Assembly (NCBI GenBank): GCA_041654355.1 | Contig: JBAZDQ010000002.1 | Location: forward strand, 1 to 64,000 | DNA: 64,000 bases | Reading direction: 5' to 3' | DNA from: DMER64 sp041654355 | Lineage (GTDB): Bacteria > Bacteroidota > Bacteroidia > Bacteroidales > UBA932 | Notes under the pieces: model-generated | What the model was told of the DNA's origin: nothing | Database searches by the model: none | What the model saw: the letters and a program-made list of their open reading frames with translations, nothing else | Shown: piece after piece, positions 26,101 to 33,209 of the stretch | Layout: each line of letters starts with the position of its first letter | How positions within the stretch are numbered: position 1 is the first letter of the stretch | Position numbers and translations under genes: made by a program

Positions 26101-26293
26101 ATCTGTTCTGGGCCGTTTTGGGAAAATGCGTCCGGACAGGGTCATGGAAAAAGAAGGCCGGACAGTAATACTGGATTACAAATTCGGAAAACCCGAACCC
26201 TCACATGAACGGCAAATGAAAAATTACGTGGAAGTATTACTACGCATGGGTTATACTTCCGTTGAAGGTCACGTTCTTTATATAGAACATTAA
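23153..26293 (+). CDS. UvrD/RecB-family helicase with C-terminal RecB-type nuclease (AddA-like)
   Basis: 1046 aa. ATP-dependent DNA helicase-exonuclease for double-strand break processing. Motifs in order: ASAGTGKTYRL (Walker A, about 9-19), VTFTNKATEEM (Ia), LLDEFQDTSYLQW (II), VGDVKQSIYRWRNSDW (III), LQTNWRSKKEIV (IV), LLTIHKAKGLEAPVV (V), LYVAVTRPREEL (VI). The final 130 residues keep a RecB nuclease set: LHKAL, MRPDRVM, ILDYKFG and QMKNYVEVL. AddA normally works with AddB; no AddB gene is in this window. It overlaps the prfB end and meets the D-aminoacylase gene tail to tail. Confidence 0.9.
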   Translation: MALKVYKASAGTGKTYRLTLMYLSLLLGNVSHFDPNAFLRILAVTFTNKATEEMKARILDTLESLAKGNASHFTDDLGRETGLPFETLVTRASQVHQNLLHRYSYFSVSTLDAFFQKVLRSFILEAGLSTGYSIDTDTDFLLENTAGQIVQKIPDDDSLRTWFGELIKEKVSRADKWDVADLLKQVGRQVTRESFRAMGEAFAGKISDRVFLKAFILENRVIIDSFETTMKGLGEKALTLINDNGFTVMDFPYKNGSFAGYFLKISAIHPSAEAFAPGVRVLEAMAGKDLLWYNKNSPEGLQKMQGILIPVMQEIHRYYSVHFKLYVTALAVREQLPQMGLLADVITTMRRIQEENNTLDIGDSTYLLNKLVGDGNTPFIYERMGAGYDSFLLDEFQDTSYLQWQNMYPLLINGLAQGADSLIVGDVKQSIYRWRNSDWRILGEQITADPLLRKHGVDLHTLQTNWRSKKEIVMFVNDLIENVKNSLNSTITAKINGSDAINEADKNYLENLLNNAYANFQEKMPDRNTVEPCGYVQINTFNAEESSQTEDKTLNALKDELIALIKRGYSASDILILVRSKENARTITRFLLQYEMEHIHEAVMLPRVISEDALYLSSSPYVTLAVAVLKLSHYPQDTCNAQTVLRLSEEYGKKDISGDSDFLERLRFMPLADAMEAIIQRMEWTQCREAIPYLQELHDALLRFSGRDSGGVFAFLKWWDIRGKETMLTAELPEHAVRLLTIHKAKGLEAPVVMIPFCNWPLDSRAGRSVIWTKTSVEPFNRLEQIPVVYDNKLMHTCFAPDFYLEYSQRILDALNLLYVAVTRPREELYVYLPFSKKNSKDNIACPVREALPFRTHTDDEVLRFGNPSPTVHSPKKSSEGYIMDEYPSAGFGDKLKLVYREDTFEYSPSDSMRQWGLVLHKALSRVETIDQVEQVLQGLVQEGELAGNRETAEQFTRAIKKTLLNPEIARWFDGSWKVRNEASVLGRFGKMRPDRVMEKEGRTVILDYKFGKPEPSHERQMKNYVEVLLRMGYTSVEGHVLYIEH

Positions 26294-27924
26294 AGGACCA
26301 TTCCGGCCAGAGCACCCGTGTGTTTGCCATTTTGCAGGGTATGTTCCCCGTTAACCCATATATGATGGATGCCTTCAGGGAACCGGTGCGGATCTTCAAA
26401 CGTGGCTTTATCAATAATGGTAGCTTGATTGAATACCACAATATCTGCCCGGTATCCGGGCACCAGCAATCCGCGGTCTTTCAAACCCAGCCTGGAAGCC
26501 GGTAAAGACGAGATTTTCTTAATAGCCTGCGATAGATCCATAAGTTTTCCGTCGCGGCAGTATTTTCCCAAAAAACGGGGAAATGTGCCGTAGGATCGCG
26601 GATGTGGAATAGTTAAGGACAAAGGACCGCGGGGAGAGTAAACACTTCCGTCGGAAGCCGGCATGGCTAAAGGATGTGAGAGAAACATCCTGACATTGTC
26701 TTCACTCATGGCAAAGGCAACAATATCAGGGGCGAGTCTCTCTTCAATCAGCAGATCCCGGACAAATTCCCATTCGGATTTGCCTGCGATACGGGCACAG
26801 TCTTCCAGGTTTTTACCCATGTATACTTTTTTGTTCTCCGGTAAGGTACAGGAGGAAATGACCACGTTCTGTGCTCCTCCCAGGCGGGCAAAACGTGATT
26901 CGGCGTATTTCCCAAATTCAGAGGCTGTCGTTTTCTCCTTTAATCGTGAGATGATATCGTCTGTGGATCCCTGCCGGCCGTTGAGCGGAATGAATGTGGT
27001 TAATCCGGTAGAAAAAGCAATATAAGGATAACGGTCAAAAGCAACATCCAGTCCGTTGCGTTTGGCTTTTTCAATGATTTCAAGCATAGCGGGGCCTTTA
27101 TGCCAGTTGTTGGGGTTTTGGGCTTTCAGGTGTGAAATCTGAAGCCGCACCCCTGCTTCAAACGACATCGCTATAGCTTCTTCAATGGCTTCTTCCACAT
27201 GGTCGTCTTCGTTACGCATATGTATGGCAAACAACCCGTCGTGTTTGGCTACGACTTTTATTAGTTCCACAAGTTCTTCCCGGGAAGCGTAAGCCCCCGG
27301 CGCATATTCCAGCCCGCAGGAAAGGCCTCGGCTTCCCTGTTCAAGTTGAACGTCCAGCAATTGTTTCATTTCTTCTATTTGGGAAGAGGTTGCCGGTGCA
27401 TTCCATTCCCCGATGACGGCCGATCTTATGGATCCCTGGCCGGTAAAAGAACAATAATTGATACCGATCCTGTTTTTATTCAAAGCATTAAAAAACGAAG
27501 CGGCACTGTCATACGGTTCGTCCGGGAATGGCGAACCTCCGCAATTACCTCCGGCATCTGTGGTAATTCCCTGGTAGATACGGCTGTCCCCACTGGGGCA
27601 CTGTAGCAGTTTTGTGTCGGTATGGGTATGTATGTCAATGAACCCGGGACTGATGACCATCCCTTTGGCGTCAATCACGTAATCGGCATAACTTCCCAGG
27701 CGTCCCAGCGCGGCAATTTTGCCGTCTTTAATTCCCACATCGCCGCGAAAGGGGGCGGATCCGTCTCCTGTATAAATAAGTCCGTTGGAAACGATCGTCT
27801 GAAAAGGCTGCGAAACACGCGGTGTGGCAGATAGTGTTTTCAGACCGCCGGCAGAAACCAACAGCCCGGTCCCAAGCAGTGTGCTTTGTTTAAAAAATGT
27901 TCTACGGGAAATATTGGAGTTCAT
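26290..27924 (-). CDS. N-acyl-D-amino-acid deacylase-like amidohydrolase, Tat-exported
   Basis: 544 aa. The N-terminus has a twin-arginine signal (SRRTFFKQSTLLGTGLLVSAGG). The amidohydrolase metal motif is PGFIDIHTHTDTKLLQCP, with later RLQISHLKAQN, IHMRNEDDHVEEAIEEA and a C-terminal GYRADIVVFNQ. The family releases D-amino acids or dipeptides from N-acyl or D-aminoacyl substrates with zinc, often in D-amino-acid salvage. The first 23 bases overlap the degenerate ApbE gene, so it belongs to the ApbE operon. Exact substrate is unknown. Confidence 0.85.
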   Translation of the reverse strand: MNSNISRRTFFKQSTLLGTGLLVSAGGLKTLSATPRVSQPFQTIVSNGLIYTGDGSAPFRGDVGIKDGKIAALGRLGSYADYVIDAKGMVISPGFIDIHTHTDTKLLQCPSGDSRIYQGITTDAGGNCGGSPFPDEPYDSAASFFNALNKNRIGINYCSFTGQGSIRSAVIGEWNAPATSSQIEEMKQLLDVQLEQGSRGLSCGLEYAPGAYASREELVELIKVVAKHDGLFAIHMRNEDDHVEEAIEEAIAMSFEAGVRLQISHLKAQNPNNWHKGPAMLEIIEKAKRNGLDVAFDRYPYIAFSTGLTTFIPLNGRQGSTDDIISRLKEKTTASEFGKYAESRFARLGGAQNVVISSCTLPENKKVYMGKNLEDCARIAGKSEWEFVRDLLIEERLAPDIVAFAMSEDNVRMFLSHPLAMPASDGSVYSPRGPLSLTIPHPRSYGTFPRFLGKYCRDGKLMDLSQAIKKISSLPASRLGLKDRGLLVPGYRADIVVFNQATIIDKATFEDPHRFPEGIHHIWVNGEHTLQNGKHTGALAGMVL

Positions 27925-28906
27925 GACGGGGTGTTATATTGGTTGTCGTATATTTTTTGATATGATCTTCCTGGAAATAATACAATATTACCTGAATGTT
28001 ACTTTGAGTTTCAATGAACCGGATGCTTTTTTCCAGGCCCATGGAATAGAATGCCACACTGTATGCAGCTGCTTCCAGACAATTTTCTGATACGACCATG
28101 GTACTTATCAGGGGATCTTCAACAGGGTAGCCGGTCTGCGAATTGAATAGTGTATTAACTATTTTCCCTTCCCGGGTTTTAAAATTCGTAAGACTTCCTG
28201 CAATTGCCATTGCCTTATCGGAAAGATAAATCACGTCCGTTGTAACTTCATCAATTATGATACGCCAGGGAGTTCCTGAAGGATTCAGCCCCTTGCAAAA
28301 AACAACCTTGCCCAATTCTATCATATAATTGGAAATATTCCGGTTATCAAGTAATGCCCCAAACAGATCTACTGCATAACCAATTCCTAAGGTGTTCAGG
28401 TTTAATTGTATCCTGGGATCTTCTTTGATCACTTTTTCCCCGTCCAGGTGTACTTTCCACAATCCTGTATATTCCAGTACAGAGACTATGTCATTAGCTG
28501 TAACATTTTGATAATTACTCATGTTGTATCCCCAGAGATCTTGTAATGGTTTGGTCGTAGTGTTCAGATAGGCTCCTGTCTTTTCGGCAACTTCTTTCGC
28601 TTTTAACAAAACGGCAGCAAAGACAGAATCTGTGGTAAAATCCTTATTGTTGTTGACGTTATTGATTACAGAAGAATTGTGATAGAGTGAAAGGGATTTA
28701 TCAATCAAATGAGCCTGACGACGGGCAGCTCTTCTTACGTCGGATTCAAAAGTCCAGGGGGCATAGGAGGGTACCTGATATACAATCTTATAAGAATATC
28801 CCATAACTACCCCGTTTATGGTCTTGAATTTTCCGGCGGGTGTGCAACCGGCCAGGACCGTTATTAAGCCGGAGAGAAGCAGTGTGATCAATACTATTCG
28901 TTTCAT
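27902..28906 (-). CDS. ApbE-like lipoprotein, active-site motifs degenerate
   Basis: 334 aa with lipobox (LITVLAGC). It follows an intact ApbE paralogue with an ATGA overlap and aligns with it along its length, but the catalytic blocks are changed: NLNTLGIGYAVD in place of NMNAIAKGYACD, ELGKVVF for EIGGEIV, AIAGSLTNF for ATSGNYRNF, NTLFNSQTGYP for HIIDPRTGTP, and EAAAYSVAF for ADAYATAF. The metal-binding Asp and the flavin-contacting Gly and Lys are mostly gone. It is uninterrupted, so it is kept by selection, perhaps as a non-catalytic partner or FAD/FMN-binding chaperone. That role is inference. Confidence 0.8.
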   Translation of the reverse strand: MKRIVLITLLLSGLITVLAGCTPAGKFKTINGVVMGYSYKIVYQVPSYAPWTFESDVRRAARRQAHLIDKSLSLYHNSSVINNVNNNKDFTTDSVFAAVLLKAKEVAEKTGAYLNTTTKPLQDLWGYNMSNYQNVTANDIVSVLEYTGLWKVHLDGEKVIKEDPRIQLNLNTLGIGYAVDLFGALLDNRNISNYMIELGKVVFCKGLNPSGTPWRIIIDEVTTDVIYLSDKAMAIAGSLTNFKTREGKIVNTLFNSQTGYPVEDPLISTMVVSENCLEAAAYSVAFYSMGLEKSIRFIETQSNIQVILYYFQEDHIKKYTTTNITPRHELQYFP

Positions 28907-29925
28907 AAGCCGGTTTGGATATTATTGGTGGCGTAAGTTTTGAAAACGCCGTTTTCATCGTAGATAAGAAAAGCTCCCAGATTAGGATTTTTATTAAGAA
29001 ATGACTTAACGGATTCCAAGCCCATAACCATAAAGGCGGTAGCATAAGCATCGGCACTCATACAATCGTCTGCAATAACGGTGGCGCTTAACAGATGGTG
29101 CAATACGGGGGTGCCTGTCCGGGGATCGATAATATGGGCATATTTTTTCCCGTTCTCAATGTAAAAATTCCTATAGTTGCCGGAGGTGGCCAAAGCCTTA
29201 TCAGTCAAATTGATCACTACTTCAATGCTTTCTCCCGGATGCACGTTCCCGTCTATAGGACTGTCAATTCCAATTTTCCAGGGTTTCCGGTCAGGGTTTA
29301 ATCCTTTGCAAACAATTTCTCCCCCTATTTCCACAAGAAAATCAATTATCCCAAGCCGGGTAAGATTGTCGGCCACAAGATCGCAGGCATAACCCTTGGC
29401 TATAGCGTTCATGTTCAGGCGGCTTCTGGGATCTTTTTTGCACAGCAGGGTGTCTTCCAGATAGAATTTATCCATCCCTGTATATTGTTTTATTGCTTCA
29501 GGATCCCACTTTTTCAGAGAATCTCTTTTTTCGGAACCGAATCCCCAATAGTCAAAAAAAGGGGCAGCAGATATATCAAAAGCTCCGTCTGTACGGATGG
29601 ATATTTCCTGTGATCTTTCAAAGACAATCCTGAACAAACTGTCCGTCCTGCGGGTTAAATTATAATTTAATTTACTGAGTAAGGAATGATTGTTGTATAT
29701 AGAAAAAGAATGATTGATCCTGTCCAGGCATTGTCCCGTTAACCTGGTAACCCGGGCAGAAAAGTCAGAAGGAGCTCCGGCGGGGGTTCTGAATGTGATG
29801 GAATATGTAGTCCCCAAAGTGCTTCCCTGAAAACGGATATAATCCTTTGCAGAATTACACCCGGCTAGAAAGAATGCAATTGTAAACAGGACAACAAATG
29901 GAAATGGTTTTTTAGTCATAGACAC
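28903..29925 (-). CDS. apbE: FAD:protein FMN transferase (ApbE), lipoprotein
   Basis: 340 aa with lipobox (FLAGC). ApbE transfers FMN from FAD to a Thr or Ser of exported flavoproteins such as Nqr or Rnf subunits, using Mg(II). Key blocks are all present: QGSTLGTTYSI, GAFDISAAPFFDYWGFG, NMNAIAKGYACD, EIGGEIVCKG, ATSGNYRNF, HIIDPRTGTP and the terminal ADAYATAF with the metal-binding Asp. It is the first gene of a three-gene operon with the degenerate paralogue and a D-aminoacylase. No Nqr or Rnf gene is in the window. Confidence 0.93.
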   Translation of the reverse strand: MSMTKKPFPFVVLFTIAFFLAGCNSAKDYIRFQGSTLGTTYSITFRTPAGAPSDFSARVTRLTGQCLDRINHSFSIYNNHSLLSKLNYNLTRRTDSLFRIVFERSQEISIRTDGAFDISAAPFFDYWGFGSEKRDSLKKWDPEAIKQYTGMDKFYLEDTLLCKKDPRSRLNMNAIAKGYACDLVADNLTRLGIIDFLVEIGGEIVCKGLNPDRKPWKIGIDSPIDGNVHPGESIEVVINLTDKALATSGNYRNFYIENGKKYAHIIDPRTGTPVLHHLLSATVIADDCMSADAYATAFMVMGLESVKSFLNKNPNLGAFLIYDENGVFKTYATNNIQTGL

Positions 29926-29945
29926 AAAGCTACTAATTTTTTTAC

Positions 29946-29953
29946 CTACATTT
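29946..29953 (+). promoter_or_regulatory. Promoter -7 box for the FISUMP-TPM operon
   Basis: TACATTTG fits TAnnTTTG and lies 16 bases before the ATG at 29970, in the short gap divergent from apbE. Confidence 0.5.
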
Positions 29954-29969
29954 GCAGATTATAATAGAT

Positions 29970-31016
29970 ATGGTAAGGAAAAGCATATTATTTCCCGTTT
30001 TATTGTTTTTGGCATCTTTGATACTTGTAACAGGTTGTGAACAAGAAGATCCGGAAACATTGTATATGTCAGGGTCCCTGACTTTCGATTTGCCGGAATA
30101 CTGCTTCCCCGGAGAAACGTTCCAGGTAGAAGCTTCCGGTATTACAAGTCCAAAAGGAGATTCTGTCGTTTTTACTTTTCAGGGAGAGCACTTTACTCCC
30201 GATTCCATAGTTACCTCCTCTGCCTTGATAACAGTCCCCGAAAGCCTGGGTACTTATACACTTACCCTTACTGCCCGTGCTGATGGATATGCCAATAGTG
30301 TAATCAGCAGGAAAACCACTGTTATACACAATATTTTTTCTGTAATGGTGGAGGGTTTTGAATCTTCTCCAGATTCTGTTATTGATCCCCGGGACAACCA
30401 GGTTTATTATTACAAACGTTATGGAAACATGGATTGGTTTGTTCAGAATCTGAATTGGAACGGTGTAGGTCTTACTTACGACAATGTTCCGGCTCTGGGC
30501 AACATGTTGGGAGGACTCTATACATGGAACCAGGCAATGTCCGGAGAAAATTCCCCTGTCAATCCTCCGGCTTCTGCATCCGGACCTGGTGACGGTCCGC
30601 AAGGCGTATGTCCCCCCGGATGGAAGGTGCCTACTGCCGAGGATTGGGCCCATCTGGCTTCTTCCGTGACGGGTACTGATATGGGATTTCTTGATCCCTG
30701 GAACGGCCTGGGAGAAATGTTTGCCGTTGATGCAAAAGTCAACGGGAGCAAACTCTGGAAATACCATCCCGATAATGAAAAAGCGAACACCTCCGGGTGG
30801 AACGCTATCCCAGCCGGTTATGCCGTATTGTCCGGAGAGAGTTTTTCCGGTAAAGGGCAGTCTTCCTTTTGGTGGTCGGCTGCAGCAGACGGAAACCAGG
30901 GTTATTACAGGCTGATCCATTATGCCGTTGACAGGTTTTCCTGTGCGACGGCAGATAAATCGGCCGTATATGCCTCTGTCCGTTGTGTCCGCATATCACA
31001 GGAAAATTCTAACTGA
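29970..31016 (+). CDS. FISUMP-domain lipoprotein
   Basis: 348 aa. Lipobox LVTGC near residue 24. An N-terminal Ig-like or PKD-like beta region (about 30-130, with PEYCFPGETFQVEASGI) leads into a FISUMP domain from 135 to the end: DNQVYYYKRYGNMDWFVQNLNW, CPPGWKVPTAEDWAHLA, FWWSAAADG and the final SVRCVRI. Surface protein of unknown role. It starts a plus-strand group with two TPM proteins (gap 7 bases). The TTG at 29952 is not used because the signal peptide starts at the ATG. Confidence 0.85.
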   Translation: MVRKSILFPVLLFLASLILVTGCEQEDPETLYMSGSLTFDLPEYCFPGETFQVEASGITSPKGDSVVFTFQGEHFTPDSIVTSSALITVPESLGTYTLTLTARADGYANSVISRKTTVIHNIFSVMVEGFESSPDSVIDPRDNQVYYYKRYGNMDWFVQNLNWNGVGLTYDNVPALGNMLGGLYTWNQAMSGENSPVNPPASASGPGDGPQGVCPPGWKVPTAEDWAHLASSVTGTDMGFLDPWNGLGEMFAVDAKVNGSKLWKYHPDNEKANTSGWNAIPAGYAVLSGESFSGKGQSSFWWSAAADGNQGYYRLIHYAVDRFSCATADKSAVYASVRCVRISQENSN

Positions 31017-31023
31017 GCAAAAG

Positions 31024-31455
31024 ATGGTCAAATTGTTTACTACTCAAGAAAAAAAACGCATAGTGGCCGCCATATCTCAGGCTGAACTAAAAACTTCCGG
31101 GGAGATAAGGGTGCATCTTGAGGGCTATTGTCCTTCTTCATCCCTGGACAGGGCTATTTTTGTGTTCAATCAGTTGAAAATGTACAAAACCAAAGAACGC
31201 AATTCAGTATTGATATACCTGGCTACCGAATCGCGGAAATTTTCCATACTGGGTGATATAGGCATCAATGCTGTCGTACCTGAAGGTTTTTGGGAATCTG
31301 TCAAAGAGATCATGCAGGACTCTTTCAGATCCGGCAATTTCGCAGACGGGATCTGTGCCGTTGTTGAAGAAATAGGGGTGAAGCTTGCCGAGTTCTTTCC
31401 TTACCGGGATGATGACAAAAATGAATTGCCCAACGATATATCTTTCGGATCATGA
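31024..31455 (+). CDS. TPM-domain protein without signal peptide
   Basis: 143 aa, one TPM domain (TLP18.3/Psb32/MOLO-1): FTTQEKKRIVAAISQAELKTSGEIRVHLEG at the start in part, VLIYLATESRKFSILGDIGINAVVP, and FADGICAVVEEIG. No signal or membrane segment is seen. In Bacteroidota this protein usually comes as lemA, short TPM, long TPM. Here the other TPM gene overlaps its end (ATGA), but the gene before is a FISUMP lipoprotein rather than lemA. Confidence 0.85.
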   Translation: MVKLFTTQEKKRIVAAISQAELKTSGEIRVHLEGYCPSSSLDRAIFVFNQLKMYKTKERNSVLIYLATESRKFSILGDIGINAVVPEGFWESVKEIMQDSFRSGNFADGICAVVEEIGVKLAEFFPYRDDDKNELPNDISFGS

Positions 31456-32273
31456 AAAAAATTGGTTTGATAACCCTTACGGCTCTTATTTTTGCGATTG
31501 TTTCTCAACCGCTGATGTCCCAGGTTCCTGATCGTCCGGAAGTACAACGTCTGGTAAATGATTTTGCAGAGCTGTTCTCTTTACAGGAACGAGAGATGCT
31601 GGAACTTGAACTGGTACATTTTGACGATTCCACATCCAATCAGATATGTGTGGTTACCGTTAAAGACCTTCAAGGAGAAGACATCAACATGGCTGCCTAT
31701 AAAATTCTTGCGGAGTGGGGTGTCGGTACGGCAGAAAACAATAACGGAGCGGTATTGCTTGTTGAACACGATCCTGAAAAAAACGGGGGCCGTGTGGCAA
31801 TATCCGTGGGATACGGACTGGAAGGCGTACTGACCGATGCACTTTCAAAACGGATCATAACGTATGATATGATCCCCGAGTTTAAAGAAAACCGATATTA
31901 TGAAGGGATAAAAGCCGGTGTATCCTCCATTATGGCTGTAGCTACAGGTGAGTACGATACGGCACGGGAAAACGAAGAAGACACCCCGGCCGGGATCATA
32001 GTAGTACTTACGTTGTTTTTTATTGTTTTCTTTTTTGTGCTTATAATATCTATTGCCAACAAGCGCAAAGGTCCTACAAATCTGGGGGGGAATAACCGGA
32101 AAGGTCCGAGTATCCTGGAATTGATGATTCTGGCCAATTTATTGGGAGGAAGAACCCGGGGTATCGGCGGATTTGGCAGTGGCGGATTTGGCGGCGGCAG
32201 TTTTGGTGGAGGAGGCTTTGGAGGTTTTGGCGGCGGACTCGGTGGAGGAGGAGGCGCTTCCGGAAGCTGGTAG
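31452..32273 (+). CDS. Exported TPM-domain protein with Gly-rich tail (YgcG-like)
   Basis: 273 aa. Signal peptide at residues 1-22, TPM domain about 28-170 (LVNDFAELFSLQERE, NNGAVLLVEHDP, VAISVGYGLEGVLTD), one transmembrane helix near 183-203 (IIVVLTLFFIVFFFVLI), then a Gly-Phe-rich tail of about 50 residues ending GGGGASGSW. It would sit in the inner membrane with the TPM domain outside. The last 135 bases are also covered on the other strand by the end of phoH. Confidence 0.88.
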   Translation: MKKIGLITLTALIFAIVSQPLMSQVPDRPEVQRLVNDFAELFSLQEREMLELELVHFDDSTSNQICVVTVKDLQGEDINMAAYKILAEWGVGTAENNNGAVLLVEHDPEKNGGRVAISVGYGLEGVLTDALSKRIITYDMIPEFKENRYYEGIKAGVSSIMAVATGEYDTARENEEDTPAGIIVVLTLFFIVFFFVLIISIANKRKGPTNLGGNNRKGPSILELMILANLLGGRTRGIGGFGSGGFGGGSFGGGGFGGFGGGLGGGGGASGSW

Positions 32274-33209
32274 ATCATTGAAAGCAGCCACGATCTTTTT
32301 CACCAGGGGATGACGGATAATATCACCCGAATCAAAACGAACAAAGGCAATCCCCTTAATGTTTTTCAACAACTCCATACAACGGGACAATCCACTGTCA
32401 CTTTTTCTTGCCAGGTCAATCTGGCTGGCATCTCCTGTAATAATAAATTTTGCGTTCCTGCCCATACGGGTAAGAAACATTTTTAATTGTGAAAGGCTGG
32501 TATTCTGTGCTTCGTCCAGAATAACACATGCATTATCCAGTGTCCGTCCCCTCATATAAGCCAGGGGTGCTATCTGAACAGTCCCTTCTTCCATAAGCGA
32601 TTCCAGCTTTTTGCCCGGGATCATATCCCGGAGGGCATCATAAAGAGGCTGCAGGTAAGGATCCAGTTTCTCTTTCATATCTCCCGGCAGAAAGCCTAAT
32701 TGTTCTCCGGCTTCTACAGCAGGCCGGGTCAGAATGATCTTTCTTATTTCCTTGTTTTTCCAGGCACGAACTGCAAGGGCTATGGCAGTATATGTTTTTC
32801 CTGTACCTGCAGGACCCTCGGCAAAGATCAGATCATTTTGCTCATACGACTTTACCAGGACTTCCTGGTTGACGGTTCGGGCCTTAATGATTCTGCCGTT
32901 GTTTCCGTATACCAGGATATTTTCGGGTTCCGGATTGTTCTCCCCCGCAGGTTGTACGGCTCCTCTGAGTATAGCCGTTATACTTTCTTTAGAAAGATGG
33001 TGTCTTTTCTCATACAGGCTGACCAGGGTATCCAGTTTTTCTTCAAAACGGTCAATAATTTCCGGCGGACCCTGTACTTTTATTTGCTCTCCCCGTGCGA
33101 TGATCTTCAATTGGGGAAACGCTTCTTTCAGAAGAGGTAACAGAAGGCTTTCGGGTCCATACAGAGCAGCCGGATGGATGGTCTCCAAAATAAAGGTTTT
33201 TTCGTTCAT
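32139..33209 (-). CDS. PhoH-family ATPase
   Basis: 356 aa from the ATG at 33209; an ATG at 33233 would add 8 residues. PhoH/YbeZ proteins are cytoplasmic ATPases linked to RNA metabolism. Walker A is EGPAGTGKTYTAIALA, followed by LTRPAVEAGEQLGFLPG, AYMRGRTLDNACVILDEAQN (Walker B) and FIITGDASQIDLA. The family usually stops soon after HPLVKKI. Here a 46-residue tail of Ser, Ala, Lys and Thr follows, and nearly all of it is encoded antisense to the Gly-rich tail of the TPM gene. The start overlaps the end of the CapA-like gene. Confidence 0.92.
   Translation of the reverse strand: MNEKTFILETIHPAALYGPESLLLPLLKEAFPQLKIIARGEQIKVQGPPEIIDRFEEKLDTLVSLYEKRHHLSKESITAILRGAVQPAGENNPEPENILVYGNNGRIIKARTVNQEVLVKSYEQNDLIFAEGPAGTGKTYTAIALAVRAWKNKEIRKIILTRPAVEAGEQLGFLPGDMKEKLDPYLQPLYDALRDMIPGKKLESLMEEGTVQIAPLAYMRGRTLDNACVILDEAQNTSLSQLKMFLTRMGRNAKFIITGDASQIDLARKSDSGLSRCMELLKNIKGIAFVRFDSGDIIRHPLVKKIVAAFNDLPASGSASSSTESAAKTSKASSTKTAAAKSATAKSADTPGSSSQ

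Noticed and set aside
32079..32273. Gly-rich repeat region as a CRISPR or tandem-repeat array
   Set aside because: The repeats are short GGC/GGA codon runs in a coding tail, with no spacer structure.
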